DNA from: Halocatena salina | GTDB taxonomy: Archaea > Halobacteriota > Halobacteria > Halobacteriales > Haloarculaceae | NCBI RefSeq assembly: GCF_023115355.1 | Contig: NZ_CP096019.1 | Location: forward strand, 496,001-560,000 | Direction of reading: 5' to 3' | DNA length: 64,000 bases | Shown: piece after piece, positions 34,129 to 43,649 of the stretch | Layout: each line of letters begins with the position of its first letter | Numbering within the stretch: position 1 is the stretch's first letter | The notes under the pieces: model-generated | What the model was told of the DNA's origin: nothing | Database searches by the model: none | The model's input: the letters and a program-made list of their open reading frames with translations, nothing else | Program-made: the position numbers and the translations under genes

Positions 34129-35226
34129 ATGGAACGGTGGAAGCGGACCCTGTGGTGGTCACTCTGGCTGTCGGTGTTTCTCGGCGTGACCATCGTCTGG
34201 AGCGTTACCGTCGGTCCGGTGAGCGTTCCGGCGGCTACCGTGGTACAGGCGATCCTCAACACGGTGGCGATTCCCACATCGGTGACGGTCGATCCCGGAA
34301 CGAGCGCTCCGATCGCTCACGTTCCGTGGGTGGGGATCGACGTGGCGTTCGTCCATCCATTTTCGTTTCCCGTTCCACGCGCCAAACAAATCATCGTCGC
34401 GCAGATTCGTCTGCCACGGATCGTACTCGCTGCGATCGTCGGATTCGCGCTCGCTACGGCCGGGACCGTCATGCAAGGGCTGTTTCGGAATCCGATGGCC
34501 GACCCCTCAGTCATCGGGGTATCCTCGGGAGCCGCCGTCGGGGCAGTCACACTACTGGTGTTTGGGATTTCGGTCCCGTTCGGACTACAAGGAGTCGCTT
34601 TTCTGTCGGCACTCATCACGGCGTTTGCCGTGTATCTCATCGCCACGACAAACGGACGGACACCAGTCGAGACGCTCCTTCTCGCTGGTGTCGCCGTGCA
34701 GACGTTCCTCGGTGCAGTCGTCTCGTATCTATTGTTACAAGCGGGTGAGAGCGTCAACGCGGTGTTGCACTGGCTGATGGGAGACCTCGCCACTGCCGGA
34801 TGGGATGACGTGACTGGAACGCTGGTTCTGTCGCTGGGTTCGTTCGCCGTTCTGCTCGTCTTCGCGCAGGATCTGAACGTCCTCTTGTTGGGTGAAGAAC
34901 AAGCCCAAACGGTGGGGATCGATGTCGAACGAACGAAACGCATCCTGTTGACGGTGGCGACCCTCGCTACTGCCGCCGCGGTGTCCGTGGCCGGCGTCAT
35001 CGGTTTCGTTGGACTCATCGTTCCCCACATGCTTCGGTTGCTCGTCGGACCGGATCACCGGGTGTTGTTGCCGACCAGCGCCATCGCAGGGGCAATATTT
35101 CTCGTCGGGACCGACACCGTCGCGCGAGGAGGGGCCACACAGTTGCCTGTCGGCATCGTGACAGCAGCACTCGGTGCACCGTTTTTCCTGTATCTACTAC
35201 GCCAACGCGAGGTACATCAACTGTGA
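34129..35226 (+). CDS. btuC: FecCD/BtuC-family ABC permease
   Basis: 365 residues from ATG 34129, following the TATA-like element by ~26 bp. About ten hydrophobic helices are visible. Family motifs include AQIRLPRIVLAAIVGFALAT, GLFRNPMADPSVIGVSSGA, VLHWLMGDLA and GFVGLIVPHMLRLLVGPDHR. It forms the membrane channel for vitamin B12 or siderophore import together with the BtuD-like ATPase, whose start overlaps its stop by 4 bp. Substrate choice follows the binding protein next door. Confidence 0.88.
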   Translation: MERWKRTLWWSLWLSVFLGVTIVWSVTVGPVSVPAATVVQAILNTVAIPTSVTVDPGTSAPIAHVPWVGIDVAFVHPFSFPVPRAKQIIVAQIRLPRIVLAAIVGFALATAGTVMQGLFRNPMADPSVIGVSSGAAVGAVTLLVFGISVPFGLQGVAFLSALITAFAVYLIATTNGRTPVETLLLAGVAVQTFLGAVVSYLLLQAGESVNAVLHWLMGDLATAGWDDVTGTLVLSLGSFAVLLVFAQDLNVLLLGEEQAQTVGIDVERTKRILLTVATLATAAAVSVAGVIGFVGLIVPHMLRLLVGPDHRVLLPTSAIAGAIFLVGTDTVARGGATQLPVGIVTAALGAPFFLYLLRQREVHQL

Positions 35227-36011
35227 GTGATCCCTTGATCGATGTCGATAGCGTGTCAGTGGCACTCGGAGAGACACGGATCCTCCGTGACGTCTCGCTG
35301 TCGGTGCCGTCGGGTTCGTTCGTCGCGCTCGTCGGGCCGAATGGGGCTGGGAAAACGACGCTGTTGCGCACGATCAACGGCGTCCTCACTCCCGACAGGG
35401 GATCCGTATCGATCGATGGGCGGGATATACAGTCGTTGTCATCCCGAGCGATCGCCCGGTCGGTCGCAACGGTGGCTCAGGATACGACGGTCTCCTTTTC
35501 ATTTTCCGTTCGGGACGTCGTCGCCATGGGACGCACACCCCACCGATCGCGGTTCCGACGCATGGAACGGGAGCCGATCGAGCGGGCGCTCGAACGAACA
35601 CGAACCGCCGAGCTGGCCGATCGGTCGATCGAGACAGTAAGCGGAGGTGAGCGCCAGCGCGTCCTGTTGGCGCGAGCGTTAGCCCAAGAAACACCCGCAT
35701 TGGTGCTCGACGAACCGACAGCCAGTCTCGACGTCACCCATCAAGTGCGAACGCTCGGGCTCGTTCGAACACTCGTCGACGAGGGGAAGACTGCGCTCGC
35801 GGCGATCCACGATCTCGATCTCGCCGCACGATTCTGTGACGCCATCGTCGTGCTCGCCGACGGTCAGGTGCTCGCTCGCGGATCGCCCGAGACCGTCTTC
35901 ACCGAGTCAGTGATCGAGCAGGCGTTCGGCGGAGAGACGCGGGTTCACATCCACGAAAATCCTGCCACTGACTCACCATCGATCACGATGCTTCGATCGG
36001 GGGATCCGTAA
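35223..36011 (+). CDS. btuD: ABC transporter ATP-binding protein (BtuD-like)
   Basis: 262 residues. Walker A is GPNGAGKTTLLRTI, the signature is VSGGERQRVLLARAL, Walker B is ALVLDEPTASLD and the H-loop is AAIHDLDLAARFCD. The start is GTG 35223 inside an ATGA-like 4-bp overlap with btuC. It powers the corrinoid-type importer. The C-terminal ~30 residues (VIEQAFGGETRVHIHENPAT) are the usual regulatory tail of this group. Confidence 0.88.
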   Translation: MSDPLIDVDSVSVALGETRILRDVSLSVPSGSFVALVGPNGAGKTTLLRTINGVLTPDRGSVSIDGRDIQSLSSRAIARSVATVAQDTTVSFSFSVRDVVAMGRTPHRSRFRRMEREPIERALERTRTAELADRSIETVSGGERQRVLLARALAQETPALVLDEPTASLDVTHQVRTLGLVRTLVDEGKTALAAIHDLDLAARFCDAIVVLADGQVLARGSPETVFTESVIEQAFGGETRVHIHENPATDSPSITMLRSGDP

Positions 36012-36062
36012 GCGCCGTCTGACCACACGGTGTGTGAGTCCGTGTCGATATCGGTTCACTCC

Positions 36063-36072
36063 GGAATCCTTA
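36063..36072 (+). promoter_or_regulatory. Putative tRNA promoter element GGAATCCTTA
   Basis: The same ten bases found upstream of tRNA-Val, here ending 45 bp before tRNA-Thr and running into TTATACTG. The wider spacing would give a longer 5' leader for RNase P to remove. Confidence 0.4.
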
Positions 36073-36117
36073 TACTGCTCTTGAGTCGAGTTGTATGTGA
36101 AGCGAATCGCGGGTTGC

Positions 36118-36190
36118 GCCAGTGTAGCTCAGCTGGCAGAGCGAATCCTTCGTAAGGATTAGGCCAAGGGTTCAAATCCCTTCACTGGCT
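36118..36190 (+). tRNA. tRNA-Thr (anticodon CGT)
   Basis: 73 nt. Acceptor stem GCCAGTG pairs with CACTGGC, discriminator T (U). The anticodon arm AATCC-TTCGTAA-GGATT gives anticodon CGT for Thr codon ACG. The T arm is AAGGG-TTCAAAT-CCCTT and the D-loop has GCTGGC. No intron and no encoded CCA. Confidence 0.95.
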
Positions 36191-36234
36191 TATTACTTCG
36201 TTATTCTTGAAATAATCTTCAGCCAGAGAGGAAT

Positions 36235-36606
36235 TCACTCGGAATCAACCTGCACGTTTTCGAGCGTCACCGAGACGTCCTCAACGACGATCGAGACTGA
36301 ACCGACCTCATAATCCTGCCCGTTGAGCGAGACAGTGAATCCGTCAGTCGTCATGGAGGCATTATGGACGGTGTAGGTGCGTTCCTGGATGTCGACAGTG
36401 GGAAGCCCCGACCCGCTAACGTGAATATCACCCACCGTTACTTGTTCGTTGGATATCTCGATGTCCACCTGTCCGATCTGCTTGGCCTCCGTGTCTGCGC
36501 TCGCAGCCGCTGATCCGGCTCCGGCAACGACACTCGTCGCTCCGAGCGTCACGAGAACAAGCGCCATTACTACAACGGCCTGTCTGAAGCTCGGTCGGTA
36601 CCGCAT
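36235..36606 (-). CDS. Secreted small protein of unknown function
   Basis: 123 residues. A clear Sec-type signal peptide (FRQAVVVMALVLVTLGATSV ... AAASA) is followed by ~90 residues that alternate in a beta-strand pattern (QVDIEISNEQVTVGDIHV, DVSVTLENVQVDSE). No Cys, lipobox or C-terminal anchor is present, so release or surface association by other means is expected. No family is recognised. Confidence 0.65.
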   Translation of the reverse strand: MRYRPSFRQAVVVMALVLVTLGATSVVAGAGSAAASADTEAKQIGQVDIEISNEQVTVGDIHVSGSGLPTVDIQERTYTVHNASMTTDGFTVSLNGQDYEVGSVSIVVEDVSVTLENVQVDSE

Positions 36607-36751
36607 ATCTATCGGTTGGTGATGCAGCGATAAGTCTCTTCTGTCGACTCAAAGCGGCGTCAAGAGACCTTCACAAACCCGATTTCGAGACGGTTCTGGA
36701 TGGAAGTCGAACCCACACGATGAATAAGTACCTGCGGAGTCATGCACTCGT

Positions 36752-37315
36752 ATGTCCAAACCAATGCGAAACTTTCCGGTACCCGATCACGAGGAACTAC
36801 CCGAGGATCTCCGCGAGCGGATCGAAGACGAGACCGAACAGACAGGGTTTACGCCGAACGTGTTCAGCGCCTTCGGCTACAAGCCGAGCCATTTCCGGGC
36901 TTTTTTCGCATATCACGATGCGCTAGTAGAGGAGACCACGCTCGAACGCGAAGAGATCGAGATGATCGTCGTCACCGTCAGCGGCGTAAACGACTGTCTG
37001 TACTGCGTCGTCGCCCACGGCGCGCTGGTCCGAATCTACGCCGAGGCACCGCAGCTGGCCGACCAACTCGCTACCAACCACCGAAGTGCGGATCTCAGCC
37101 CAAACCACCAAGAAATGCTCGATTTTGCTGTGAAGCTCACCGAATCACCGGAGACGGTCACCCGGGGCGACCTCGCCCAACTCCGTAACGTCGGCTTCTC
37201 CGAGGAGGAGATCTGGGACATCGCCAGCGTCGTCGCTTTCTACAACCTCTCGAACCGGATGGCAACCGTGGCCGATCTGCGCCCTAACAAGGAGTTCTAC
37301 GAACTCGGTCGATAA
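36752..37315 (+). CDS. AhpD-like / peroxidase-related alkylhydroperoxidase family protein
   Basis: 187 residues. The carboxymuconolactone-decarboxylase/AhpD fold is indicated by EIEMIVVTVSGVNDCLYCVVAHG, with the redox C-x2-C pair and following His. DFAVKLTESPETVTRGDLAQL and VAFYNLSNRMA fit the uncharacterised peroxidase-related subfamily. It probably reduces peroxides through the vicinal cysteines with an unknown electron donor. A TATA-like sequence is weak; the start at ATG 36752 is the first good one. Confidence 0.85.
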   Translation: MSKPMRNFPVPDHEELPEDLRERIEDETEQTGFTPNVFSAFGYKPSHFRAFFAYHDALVEETTLEREEIEMIVVTVSGVNDCLYCVVAHGALVRIYAEAPQLADQLATNHRSADLSPNHQEMLDFAVKLTESPETVTRGDLAQLRNVGFSEEEIWDIASVVAFYNLSNRMATVADLRPNKEFYELGR

Positions 37316-37461
37316 ACCAGCTCGCTGGCTCAACTGCCACGAACGCTACTCAAGTACGCACACCGTCGTGGGCCGCACTTTCATCACGTTTGGTGTGATC
37401 ACCACCGAGCGCAAACGTGAGAACGACGACGAGTTTCGTCATAATCCACTGTATTAGTATT

Positions 37462-37536
37462 ATGAATAAAGGAGGTTTATTCGTGGCTGTCGCTAGTGAA
37501 CGAGGTTGTTGTTTTGTTGTTGTTGCGTTGGCCTAG
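37462..37536 (+). other. Strong Shine-Dalgarno sequence followed by a very short ORF
   Basis: GGAGGT (37471-37476) is a perfect anti-16S match and stands 6 nt before GTG 37483, which opens 17 codons to TAG 37536; ATG 37462 is in the same frame and gives 24 codons. The peptide is hydrophobic with a Cys pair (ERGCCFVVVALA). The DNA is a TTG/GTT-rich low-complexity run and could instead be a terminator for the AhpD-like gene. The remaining ~250 bp of the gap 37316-37573 shows no gene. Confidence 0.3.
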
Positions 37537-37573
37537 ATAGTTACCCTATTAGGGGAGTGCTCATCACGATCAG

Positions 37574-38380
37574 TCACCCTCCACGGACGGTGGCCATCAC
37601 ACCGTTCGTGTGCACGTCATCGATTTCCTCACCGTCCAGCTGTTCGGCTCGATCCAACTGCTCGATCAGTTCGGGTTCGAACACGAGCTTCTTGCGTTTT
37701 TTCCCCTGTTTCAGCCGCACATCGTCCCCGCCCATCTCTTCGATGAACTCCATCACCCGGCTCACCGTCTGGTGGTGGGCCTTGCTGTACGTCTCACGGA
37801 GTTTGTCCCGAATCGCCCGCGAGTCGATCACCTTCCGTCCCTTCATCGCTGTTTTGGATTTGACGCTTTTGATCTCGCTGACGATCGCTCGACTTCGAAG
37901 TTGATTCTTTGAGAGCGCTTCGGTGGCGATCGCGTCGGGCAGTCTGACGATCTGTTCCAAGGAGCTGCGCCCGCCGTTGACCCGTTTGAGCTCTCCCGTG
38001 ATCTCTTTCATTTTCGTGTTGAGCTTGTCGATCACGTTGAGGTTGACCGACGACTGTTCGTCGGCATCGGTGACCGTGCTCCGAATGTCGGCCTTGTCGC
38101 GCTCGTTTTCCGTCCGGTAGCTGGCGAGCTCTTCTTCGAGCGCGTCGATCCGCTCGTCTTGCTCTTCGATCGTCGTCGCCTGTTCGTCGATCGTCTCCTG
38201 TTGCTCAGCGAGCGTATCCTGTTGTTCACTCACCGTCTCTTCGAGCTCCGTTACCCGGTCGCGGGTCTCGTGAATCGCACTGATGAGTTTATCGACAACA
38301 GCATCAGATTCAGTAAATTTAACTGTGCTCCGACCGTCCGTACCATTGGGTTGATTGAACATAGATTTGTCCAAACCCAT
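37574..38380 (-). CDS. Coiled-coil protein with C-terminal winged-helix-like domain
   Basis: 268 residues. After a short polar start, residues ~30-100 form a long coiled coil with EQQ-x-TLAEQQETIDEQ repeats. A middle section (SVNLNVIDKLNTKMKEITGE) follows. Residues ~165-250 (RKVIDSRAIRDKLRETYSKA onward) look like a helix-turn-helix ending in a basic KQGKKRKKLVF. An oligomeric DNA-binding protein is a fair inference; similar proteins may occur on haloarchaeal plasmids, but I cannot name a family. AT-rich DNA flanks it on both sides. ATG 38362 is an alternative start. Confidence 0.55.
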   Translation of the reverse strand: MGLDKSMFNQPNGTDGRSTVKFTESDAVVDKLISAIHETRDRVTELEETVSEQQDTLAEQQETIDEQATTIEEQDERIDALEEELASYRTENERDKADIRSTVTDADEQSSVNLNVIDKLNTKMKEITGELKRVNGGRSSLEQIVRLPDAIATEALSKNQLRSRAIVSEIKSVKSKTAMKGRKVIDSRAIRDKLRETYSKAHHQTVSRVMEFIEEMGGDDVRLKQGKKRKKLVFEPELIEQLDRAEQLDGEEIDDVHTNGVMATVRGG

Positions 38381-38945
38381 TCTTCGAACGTGTTGGTATC
38401 ACGTTCGAGGGAACCGGTTTCCGGTTCGTGCCGATCGAATGAGTCTACCTAACACGTGATAGTCTCACTATTTAATAGTAACGACATAGATGAACGCGAT
38501 ATGACTGTCTACCAATACCTCCAGAGACATCCCACAGACCACGAAATAACGGGTTTGTAGTCGCCCATGTCGATCGAGTCATTGGGTAATGATTATATAT
38601 TACCACTTCTAGACAAGAATTCGTCCAAACCATCATGACTACCATAGCTATATTGATATTTTCCGAATCTGTATAACGTTGCTGATGGTATGCTCGACAC
38701 TCACATATTCTGTCACCTAATACGAATAACATCGTGGTCGAATTCGGCTGACCCAGCGCCGAGCGTGGTACCACGGCACTCTCGTGAACTACCGATAGCT
38801 GTTTCGTTTCGGTGGATAAGGTGGGAAGAACGGCAAACAGCAGTCAAAACCCATTCGGAACAGTCCCATAGGGAAACCAATCAGCGCACATCACATGGGA
38901 GCCATCACCTGTGGATTTATAGGGAAACTCCTGATAGGGATAGCC
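38381..38945. other. Long AT-rich intergenic region
   Basis: About 565 bp without a supported gene. TAGGGAAA occurs twice ~50 bp apart (near 38871 and 38919) just before the carboxylase gene, and GATTTATAGG at ~38912 may be its TATA box. The long antisense frame that reaches into this area is a shadow of the carboxylase gene. Confidence 0.5.
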
Positions 38946-40766
38946 ATGTTCGAGAAGGTATTGATTGCGAATCGGGGAGAGATCGCCGTCCGTGTGATGC
39001 GCGCGTGTGAGGAGCTTGACATCGCCACGGTTGCAATCTACAGCGAGGCCGACAAAGACGCCGGTCACGTCCGATACGCTGATGAGGCGTACAACGTCGG
39101 TCCGGCCCGTGCAGCCGACTCGTATCTGGACCAGGAGGCGATCGTGGACGTTGCCATCCGTTCGGGAGCGGACGCCATCCATCCGGGGTACGGATTCCTC
39201 GCCGAAAACGCCGAATTCGCAGCGCTCGTAGAGGAAACGGACGACGTTACGTGGGTCGGCCCATCGAGTCAGTCGATGGAACAGCTCGGCGAGAAGACGA
39301 AAGCCCGAACGGTGATGGAGACCGCTGACGTCCCGATCGTGCCGGGGACGACCGAGCCGGTCACAGATCCCGAGGAGATCGTGGCGTTCGGCGAGAAACA
39401 CGGCTACCCACTTGCAATCAAAGCCGAGGGCGGCGGAGGCGGTCGTGGTCTGAAAGTGGTTCGGAACGCTGACGAAGTCGAAGATCAACTCGAAAGCGCA
39501 CAGCGGGAGGGTGAGGCGTATTTCGACAACGATTCGGTGTACGTCGAGCGCTATCTCGAACAGCCGCGTCACATCGAGGTACAGATCATCGCCGACCAGC
39601 ACGGCAACGTCCGCCACCTCGGAGAGCGGGACTGTTCGCTCCAACGCCGTCACCAGAAGGTCATCGAGGAAGCACCTTCCCCGGCGCTCAACGACGATCT
39701 CCGCGAGGAGATCGGTGAAGCCGCACGACGAGGCGTCCGCGAATCCGATTACACCAACGCCGGCACTGTGGAGTTTCTCGTCGAGGACGGGGAGTTTTAC
39801 TTCCTCGAAGTCAACACCCGGATTCAGGTCGAACACACCGTTACCGAGGAGATCACTGGCATCGACATCGTGAAGTGGCAACTCCGGGTCGCCGACGGCG
39901 ACGAACTGGAGTTCGACCAGTCGGAAGTCGAATTCGACGGCCACGGCATGGAGTTTCGTATCAACGCCGAGAACGCCGCCGAGGAGTTCGCTCCGGAAAC
40001 CGGTACCCTCACCACGTACGACCCGCCGGGTGGCATCGGTGTCCGTCTCGACGACGCGCTCAAGGAAGGCGACACCATCAGCGGGGAGTACGACTCGTTG
40101 GTCGCAAAACTCATCATCCACGGGAGCACCCGTGAGGAGTGCATCGCGCGCGCACGTCGGGCACTCGCAGAGTACGACATCGACGGACTCACCACGGTGA
40201 TCCCGTTCCACCGGCTGATGCTCACCGACGAAGCGTTCACTACTGGAACGCACACCACGAAGTATCTCGATAGTGAACTCGATCCCAGCGCCATCGAGGA
40301 GGCCCAAACCCGGTGGGGATCCGATTCGATCGACCCATCCACGGACGGTCAAGAGGAATCGGTCGTCGAACGTCAGTTCACCGTGGAGGTCAACGGCAAG
40401 CGCTTTGAGGTGAATCTCGAGGAACGCGGTGCACCACCGCTTCCGACGAACGGACAGGGCAACGAACGGGGATCCCGTCCGAACAACCCCGAAACCAACA
40501 GCGCAGGCGGAAGCAGCGGGGGAAGCAATGACGGTCCGGTCACCACAGCAGAAGGTGAACGCATTACTGCAGAGATGCAAGGGACGATCCTCTCGGTGGA
40601 CGTCTCGGAAGGCGACGAGATCGATGCAGGAGACGTACTCTGTGTGCTTGAAGCGATGAAAATGGAAAACGACATCGTCGCCAGTCACGGCGGAACCGTC
40701 ACGGAAGTCGCCGTAGAGCAAGGACAAAGCGTCGACATGGGCGATGCGCTCGTCGTCATCGACTGA
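38946..40766 (+). CDS. Biotin-dependent acyl-CoA carboxylase alpha subunit (biotin carboxylase + BCCP)
   Basis: 606 residues from ATG 38946. The N-terminal biotin carboxylase has [18 protein letters not shown], the ATP-grasp Gly-rich loop [14 protein letters not shown] and the catalytic [16 protein letters not shown] Gly/Ser/Asn-rich flexible linker (~500-530) leads to a biotinyl domain with EAMKMEN, whose Lys carries biotin. It makes carboxybiotin for acetyl/propionyl-CoA carboxylation. The carboxyltransferase beta subunit and biotin ligase are not in the window, so the acyl-CoA substrate is inferred from haloarchaeal PccA. Confidence 0.92.
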   Translation: MFEKVLIANRGEIAVRVMRACEELDIATVAIYSEADKDAGHVRYADEAYNVGPARAADSYLDQEAIVDVAIRSGADAIHPGYGFLAENAEFAALVEETDDVTWVGPSSQSMEQLGEKTKARTVMETADVPIVPGTTEPVTDPEEIVAFGEKHGYPLAIKAEGGGGGRGLKVVRNADEVEDQLESAQREGEAYFDNDSVYVERYLEQPRHIEVQIIADQHGNVRHLGERDCSLQRRHQKVIEEAPSPALNDDLREEIGEAARRGVRESDYTNAGTVEFLVEDGEFYFLEVNTRIQVEHTVTEEITGIDIVKWQLRVADGDELEFDQSEVEFDGHGMEFRINAENAAEEFAPETGTLTTYDPPGGIGVRLDDALKEGDTISGEYDSLVAKLIIHGSTREECIARARRALAEYDIDGLTTVIPFHRLMLTDEAFTTGTHTTKYLDSELDPSAIEEAQTRWGSDSIDPSTDGQEESVVERQFTVEVNGKRFEVNLEERGAPPLPTNGQGNERGSRPNNPETNSAGGSSGGSNDGPVTTAEGERITAEMQGTILSVDVSEGDEIDAGDVLCVLEAMKMENDIVASHGGTVTEVAVEQGQSVDMGDALVVID

Positions 40767-40881
40767 TAGGATAGTCCGACTACACCGTCTGTGATCGCGT
40801 CGGAACGGCTGCAGCGAACCGACCGAGATGGAATCGAATCAACGGGTTTTACCAATCACACCTTGGATATATACCAGATAG

Positions 40882-41817
40882 ATGGGTGCGACAACCGACT
40901 CCAATGCCACGAGTACTCGATCTCAAACGGGATCGAAGCTACCGGAATTCGTTTTCGATCAGCCGTTCCGAACTGTCGTTGCTGCAACGGTCGTGCTAGC
41001 TGCCGGAACCGGAATCGTTGCGTTCGCGTACATCACCGTTTTGACCGAGCTCAGAGTTGCACCGCGGGAGGACGCCCTTCTCATCATGGGAATCCTCGCT
41101 GTGCTGTTGTTGGCCAGTACAAACTTCTTGGGCTATCTCCGTCAGAGCGAAGCGATAAACCGAGGGGTCGCATCGGTTCGTGAACATCGCACACGAGGTT
41201 CCGAGGGGTTCACAGACCTCCACGAGCAAACCGAGAAACTCCAACAAGCGATGGGACTGCTCACGGAACAACAGGCAACCCACCGCGCGTTGTATGCCCC
41301 ATCGCTCGAAATCGATTGGCTCCGATCGACCAACGGGGACGAATCGGCAGATGGAGCCCAGTTCACCGTTACGAACCTGTCGTTTGGTGCTGCGCTAAAC
41401 GTTACCGTCCGTTCGGAGATCGAACTGGTCGATCCGCCCGAAAAGTACAGCGTCAGCGGGAGTCACGCGATCTGTCCGGCGACCCGGACCGACAATCGAC
41501 ACCAGTCGGTTCGGATTCCGCCGTACGCCGACGGTCTGGATATCGGAATGGTCGTTCTAGTCGATGTTTCTGAGGATCTTCCCGAGCAGGCTCGGAAACA
41601 CACCGTAACGTGTCGATTCACGGATGCAATGCGCGTCTTCTACGAGGACGGTGTCCAAGCGGTCGACCTCTCCTTCGAGATCACGTACGAAGACGTGTTC
41701 GGCGAAGAGTACACCGAACGGATCCAGCTCCCGAGAGCAGACCTCACCGAGGAGATGACGCTCGACGACGTGCTTTCCTCAACGCCACGAACGAGAGGAT
41801 GGTCGGACGACGTATAA
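40882..41817 (+). CDS. Uncharacterised membrane protein with extracytoplasmic or cytoplasmic beta-rich domain
   Basis: 311 residues. Two adjacent membrane helices (TVVAATVVLAAGTGIVAFAY and LLIMGILAVLLLASTNFLGY) are followed by a short coiled coil (LHEQTEKLQQAMGLLTEQQ). A ~180-residue domain then looks beta-rich (AQFTVTNLSFGAALNVTV, HTVTCRFTDAMRVFYEDG). A TATATA string lies only 9 bp before ATG 40882, too close to be its TATA box, so the start is uncertain. No family is recognised. Confidence 0.6.
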   Translation: MGATTDSNATSTRSQTGSKLPEFVFDQPFRTVVAATVVLAAGTGIVAFAYITVLTELRVAPREDALLIMGILAVLLLASTNFLGYLRQSEAINRGVASVREHRTRGSEGFTDLHEQTEKLQQAMGLLTEQQATHRALYAPSLEIDWLRSTNGDESADGAQFTVTNLSFGAALNVTVRSEIELVDPPEKYSVSGSHAICPATRTDNRHQSVRIPPYADGLDIGMVVLVDVSEDLPEQARKHTVTCRFTDAMRVFYEDGVQAVDLSFEITYEDVFGEEYTERIQLPRADLTEEMTLDDVLSSTPRTRGWSDDV

Positions 41818-42053
41818 GCCGAAAGCGTATCACTCTGAGTCGATCGAAACGAAATCACCGATGCCATTTTATTCAGATGGAGAAAAACAAACGTACGGCA
41901 GAATGTAATCGTCCCTAGTTGTCGCCGTTTTCCAACGGTACGCTCCCTCAAATATCATAGTTTTGTCTAGTTTCACAATCTAATTGCATTTATTTTCAAT
42001 TACAATATATTGATAAACAGACATAAGATAGTAAAGTGAGTAGGGAGTTGCGG

Positions 42054-43565
42054 ATGATCGATCGTTCACGACGCGATTTCCTGAGGTACACTGGGATCGT
42101 AACCACCGCAATCGGTTCGGCGAGGCCAGGAACGGCACGGAGGACTCCGGAAACCAACGCGAGAGCATCTCACACCGTCCCGGGACGGCTTGAGCTACTT
42201 GGACACGCTTTTCTTGACAATCCACCGGGAATCTACAGTAACGGCGTGCTCAGAGACGACGGACGATACGGGCTGTTGGGTGGATACTACGGGGAGGGTG
42301 GAAGCTTTCTCGTCGATCTCGAAGATCTCTCGAATCCCACACAGGCCCACCGTCTCAGATCACCGATGACGAACCGACAGAATGACGTGGCGTTCGACGC
42401 CCGCGATGGGTTGTACTACCGTACTCAGGAGCCGAACACTGAAGACGGCGAACGAGGGTTTCAGGTCGTCGATTACGGGTATGCGACGGGTACCGTTTCG
42501 GAGCCGACGATCGTCGCAGACGTGGATACGCCACGAACGGGGGTCCACCACATCGAGTCCCATCCCGAAGCGCCGTTGGTGTACGCCGTCGACAAAAAGG
42601 GGAACGAGCCGGGCGTGCTCACTTACGACACGAGCGATCCGACCGACCCGGTGTTGATCGATGTGACTGGTCCGTACGGCTACGCCCACGACATCACTGT
42701 CGAAGCCGATCGGGACCTTCTACATGTGGCGTACATCGATGGGCGGTTCGTCGGATACGTCGTGTTCGATATCGCGGATCCCACCTCACCGACCGAACGT
42801 GGCCGGGTTGATTACGCCGACCGGCCCGATTACGAGGCGATCGATCTCGCCGGATTCGAAGCGTGTCATTCAGCACGGTTCGATCCTGAACGGAAACTTG
42901 CGGTCCTCAGCGACGAACGAGGGACGGGAATCCCAGGCGGCAAGCACGTATTCGACATCGGATGGGGCGACGGCTCCCCGGAGGATCCGGTCCACCTCGG
43001 GTTCACCCACTCACCCAACGCCACCGAGCAAGGCGATGACGAGCAGTTCTTCTGGACGACCCACTTCCACGACGTGGCATCGTGTGGTGATACCACCCTC
43101 CTCGTAGACGGCGGCTATCACGAAGGTGTCTGGATCGCAGACATCACCGATCCGAGGGATCCGACGCCCTCCCAGCAGTTCCAGACCCGCAAAGACGAAC
43201 ACCGCGCAAAACAGTTAGGAAGCGGCCCAATCATCGATTCCCTCGATTCGATACATCCCCCGTTCGTGTGGTCTGCCGAATACAACGAGACACGGGGCTT
43301 CGTGTTTGCGAGCGATTCCATTACTGGCGCGTACGTCTTCGACATCTCCGCGGACTCCTTCGAGTTCCGGACGATCGAGGAAGAACTCGCTCGATCGTTC
43401 GAACCGACCGGCGAGATCGGTGCTCGGGAACTCGATCTCGCCAGACACTACAACGAAGAACACGCGACCGTTCCGAACACCGGAGGGAAGGTGTTGACCG
43501 ACGAGGTTCTCGCAGAGATCGAACGGCGTGTCGATGCGGCATCACAGAGCGCGACCACCATGTAA
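42054..43565 (+). CDS. Tat-exported LVIVD-repeat beta-propeller protein
   Basis: 503 residues from ATG 42054. The N terminus RSRRDFLRYTGIVTTAIG is a Tat signal. The rest is repeats ending in motifs such as FLVDLEDLSNPTQ, LTYDTSDPTDPVLIDV, VVFDIADPTSPTERGRV and WIADITDPRDPTPS, the D-(I/T)-(S/A)-DP(x)-P pattern of LVIVD beta-propeller blades. Such proteins are extracellular and of unknown ligand. Histidine-rich FHDVASCGD and an acidic C terminus are notable. No lipobox or anchor is present. Confidence 0.8.
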   Translation: MIDRSRRDFLRYTGIVTTAIGSARPGTARRTPETNARASHTVPGRLELLGHAFLDNPPGIYSNGVLRDDGRYGLLGGYYGEGGSFLVDLEDLSNPTQAHRLRSPMTNRQNDVAFDARDGLYYRTQEPNTEDGERGFQVVDYGYATGTVSEPTIVADVDTPRTGVHHIESHPEAPLVYAVDKKGNEPGVLTYDTSDPTDPVLIDVTGPYGYAHDITVEADRDLLHVAYIDGRFVGYVVFDIADPTSPTERGRVDYADRPDYEAIDLAGFEACHSARFDPERKLAVLSDERGTGIPGGKHVFDIGWGDGSPEDPVHLGFTHSPNATEQGDDEQFFWTTHFHDVASCGDTTLLVDGGYHEGVWIADITDPRDPTPSQQFQTRKDEHRAKQLGSGPIIDSLDSIHPPFVWSAEYNETRGFVFASDSITGAYVFDISADSFEFRTIEEELARSFEPTGEIGARELDLARHYNEEHATVPNTGGKVLTDEVLAEIERRVDAASQSATTM

Positions 43566-43649
43566 CGGCTCGGTTCTCGATCGAAACGACGCGACAGCCG
43601 AAGCTGCCAGACCGATCTTCCTTTAATGATTGCAGTGGATAGCTTCCCT

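Noticed and set aside
38844-40727. 627-codon open frame antisense to the biotin carboxylase gene
   Set aside because: It mirrors the sense gene: haloarchaeal GAC/GTC-rich codons leave the complementary frame free of stops. The translation has no recognisable domain, while the sense strand encodes a complete carboxylase/BCCP.
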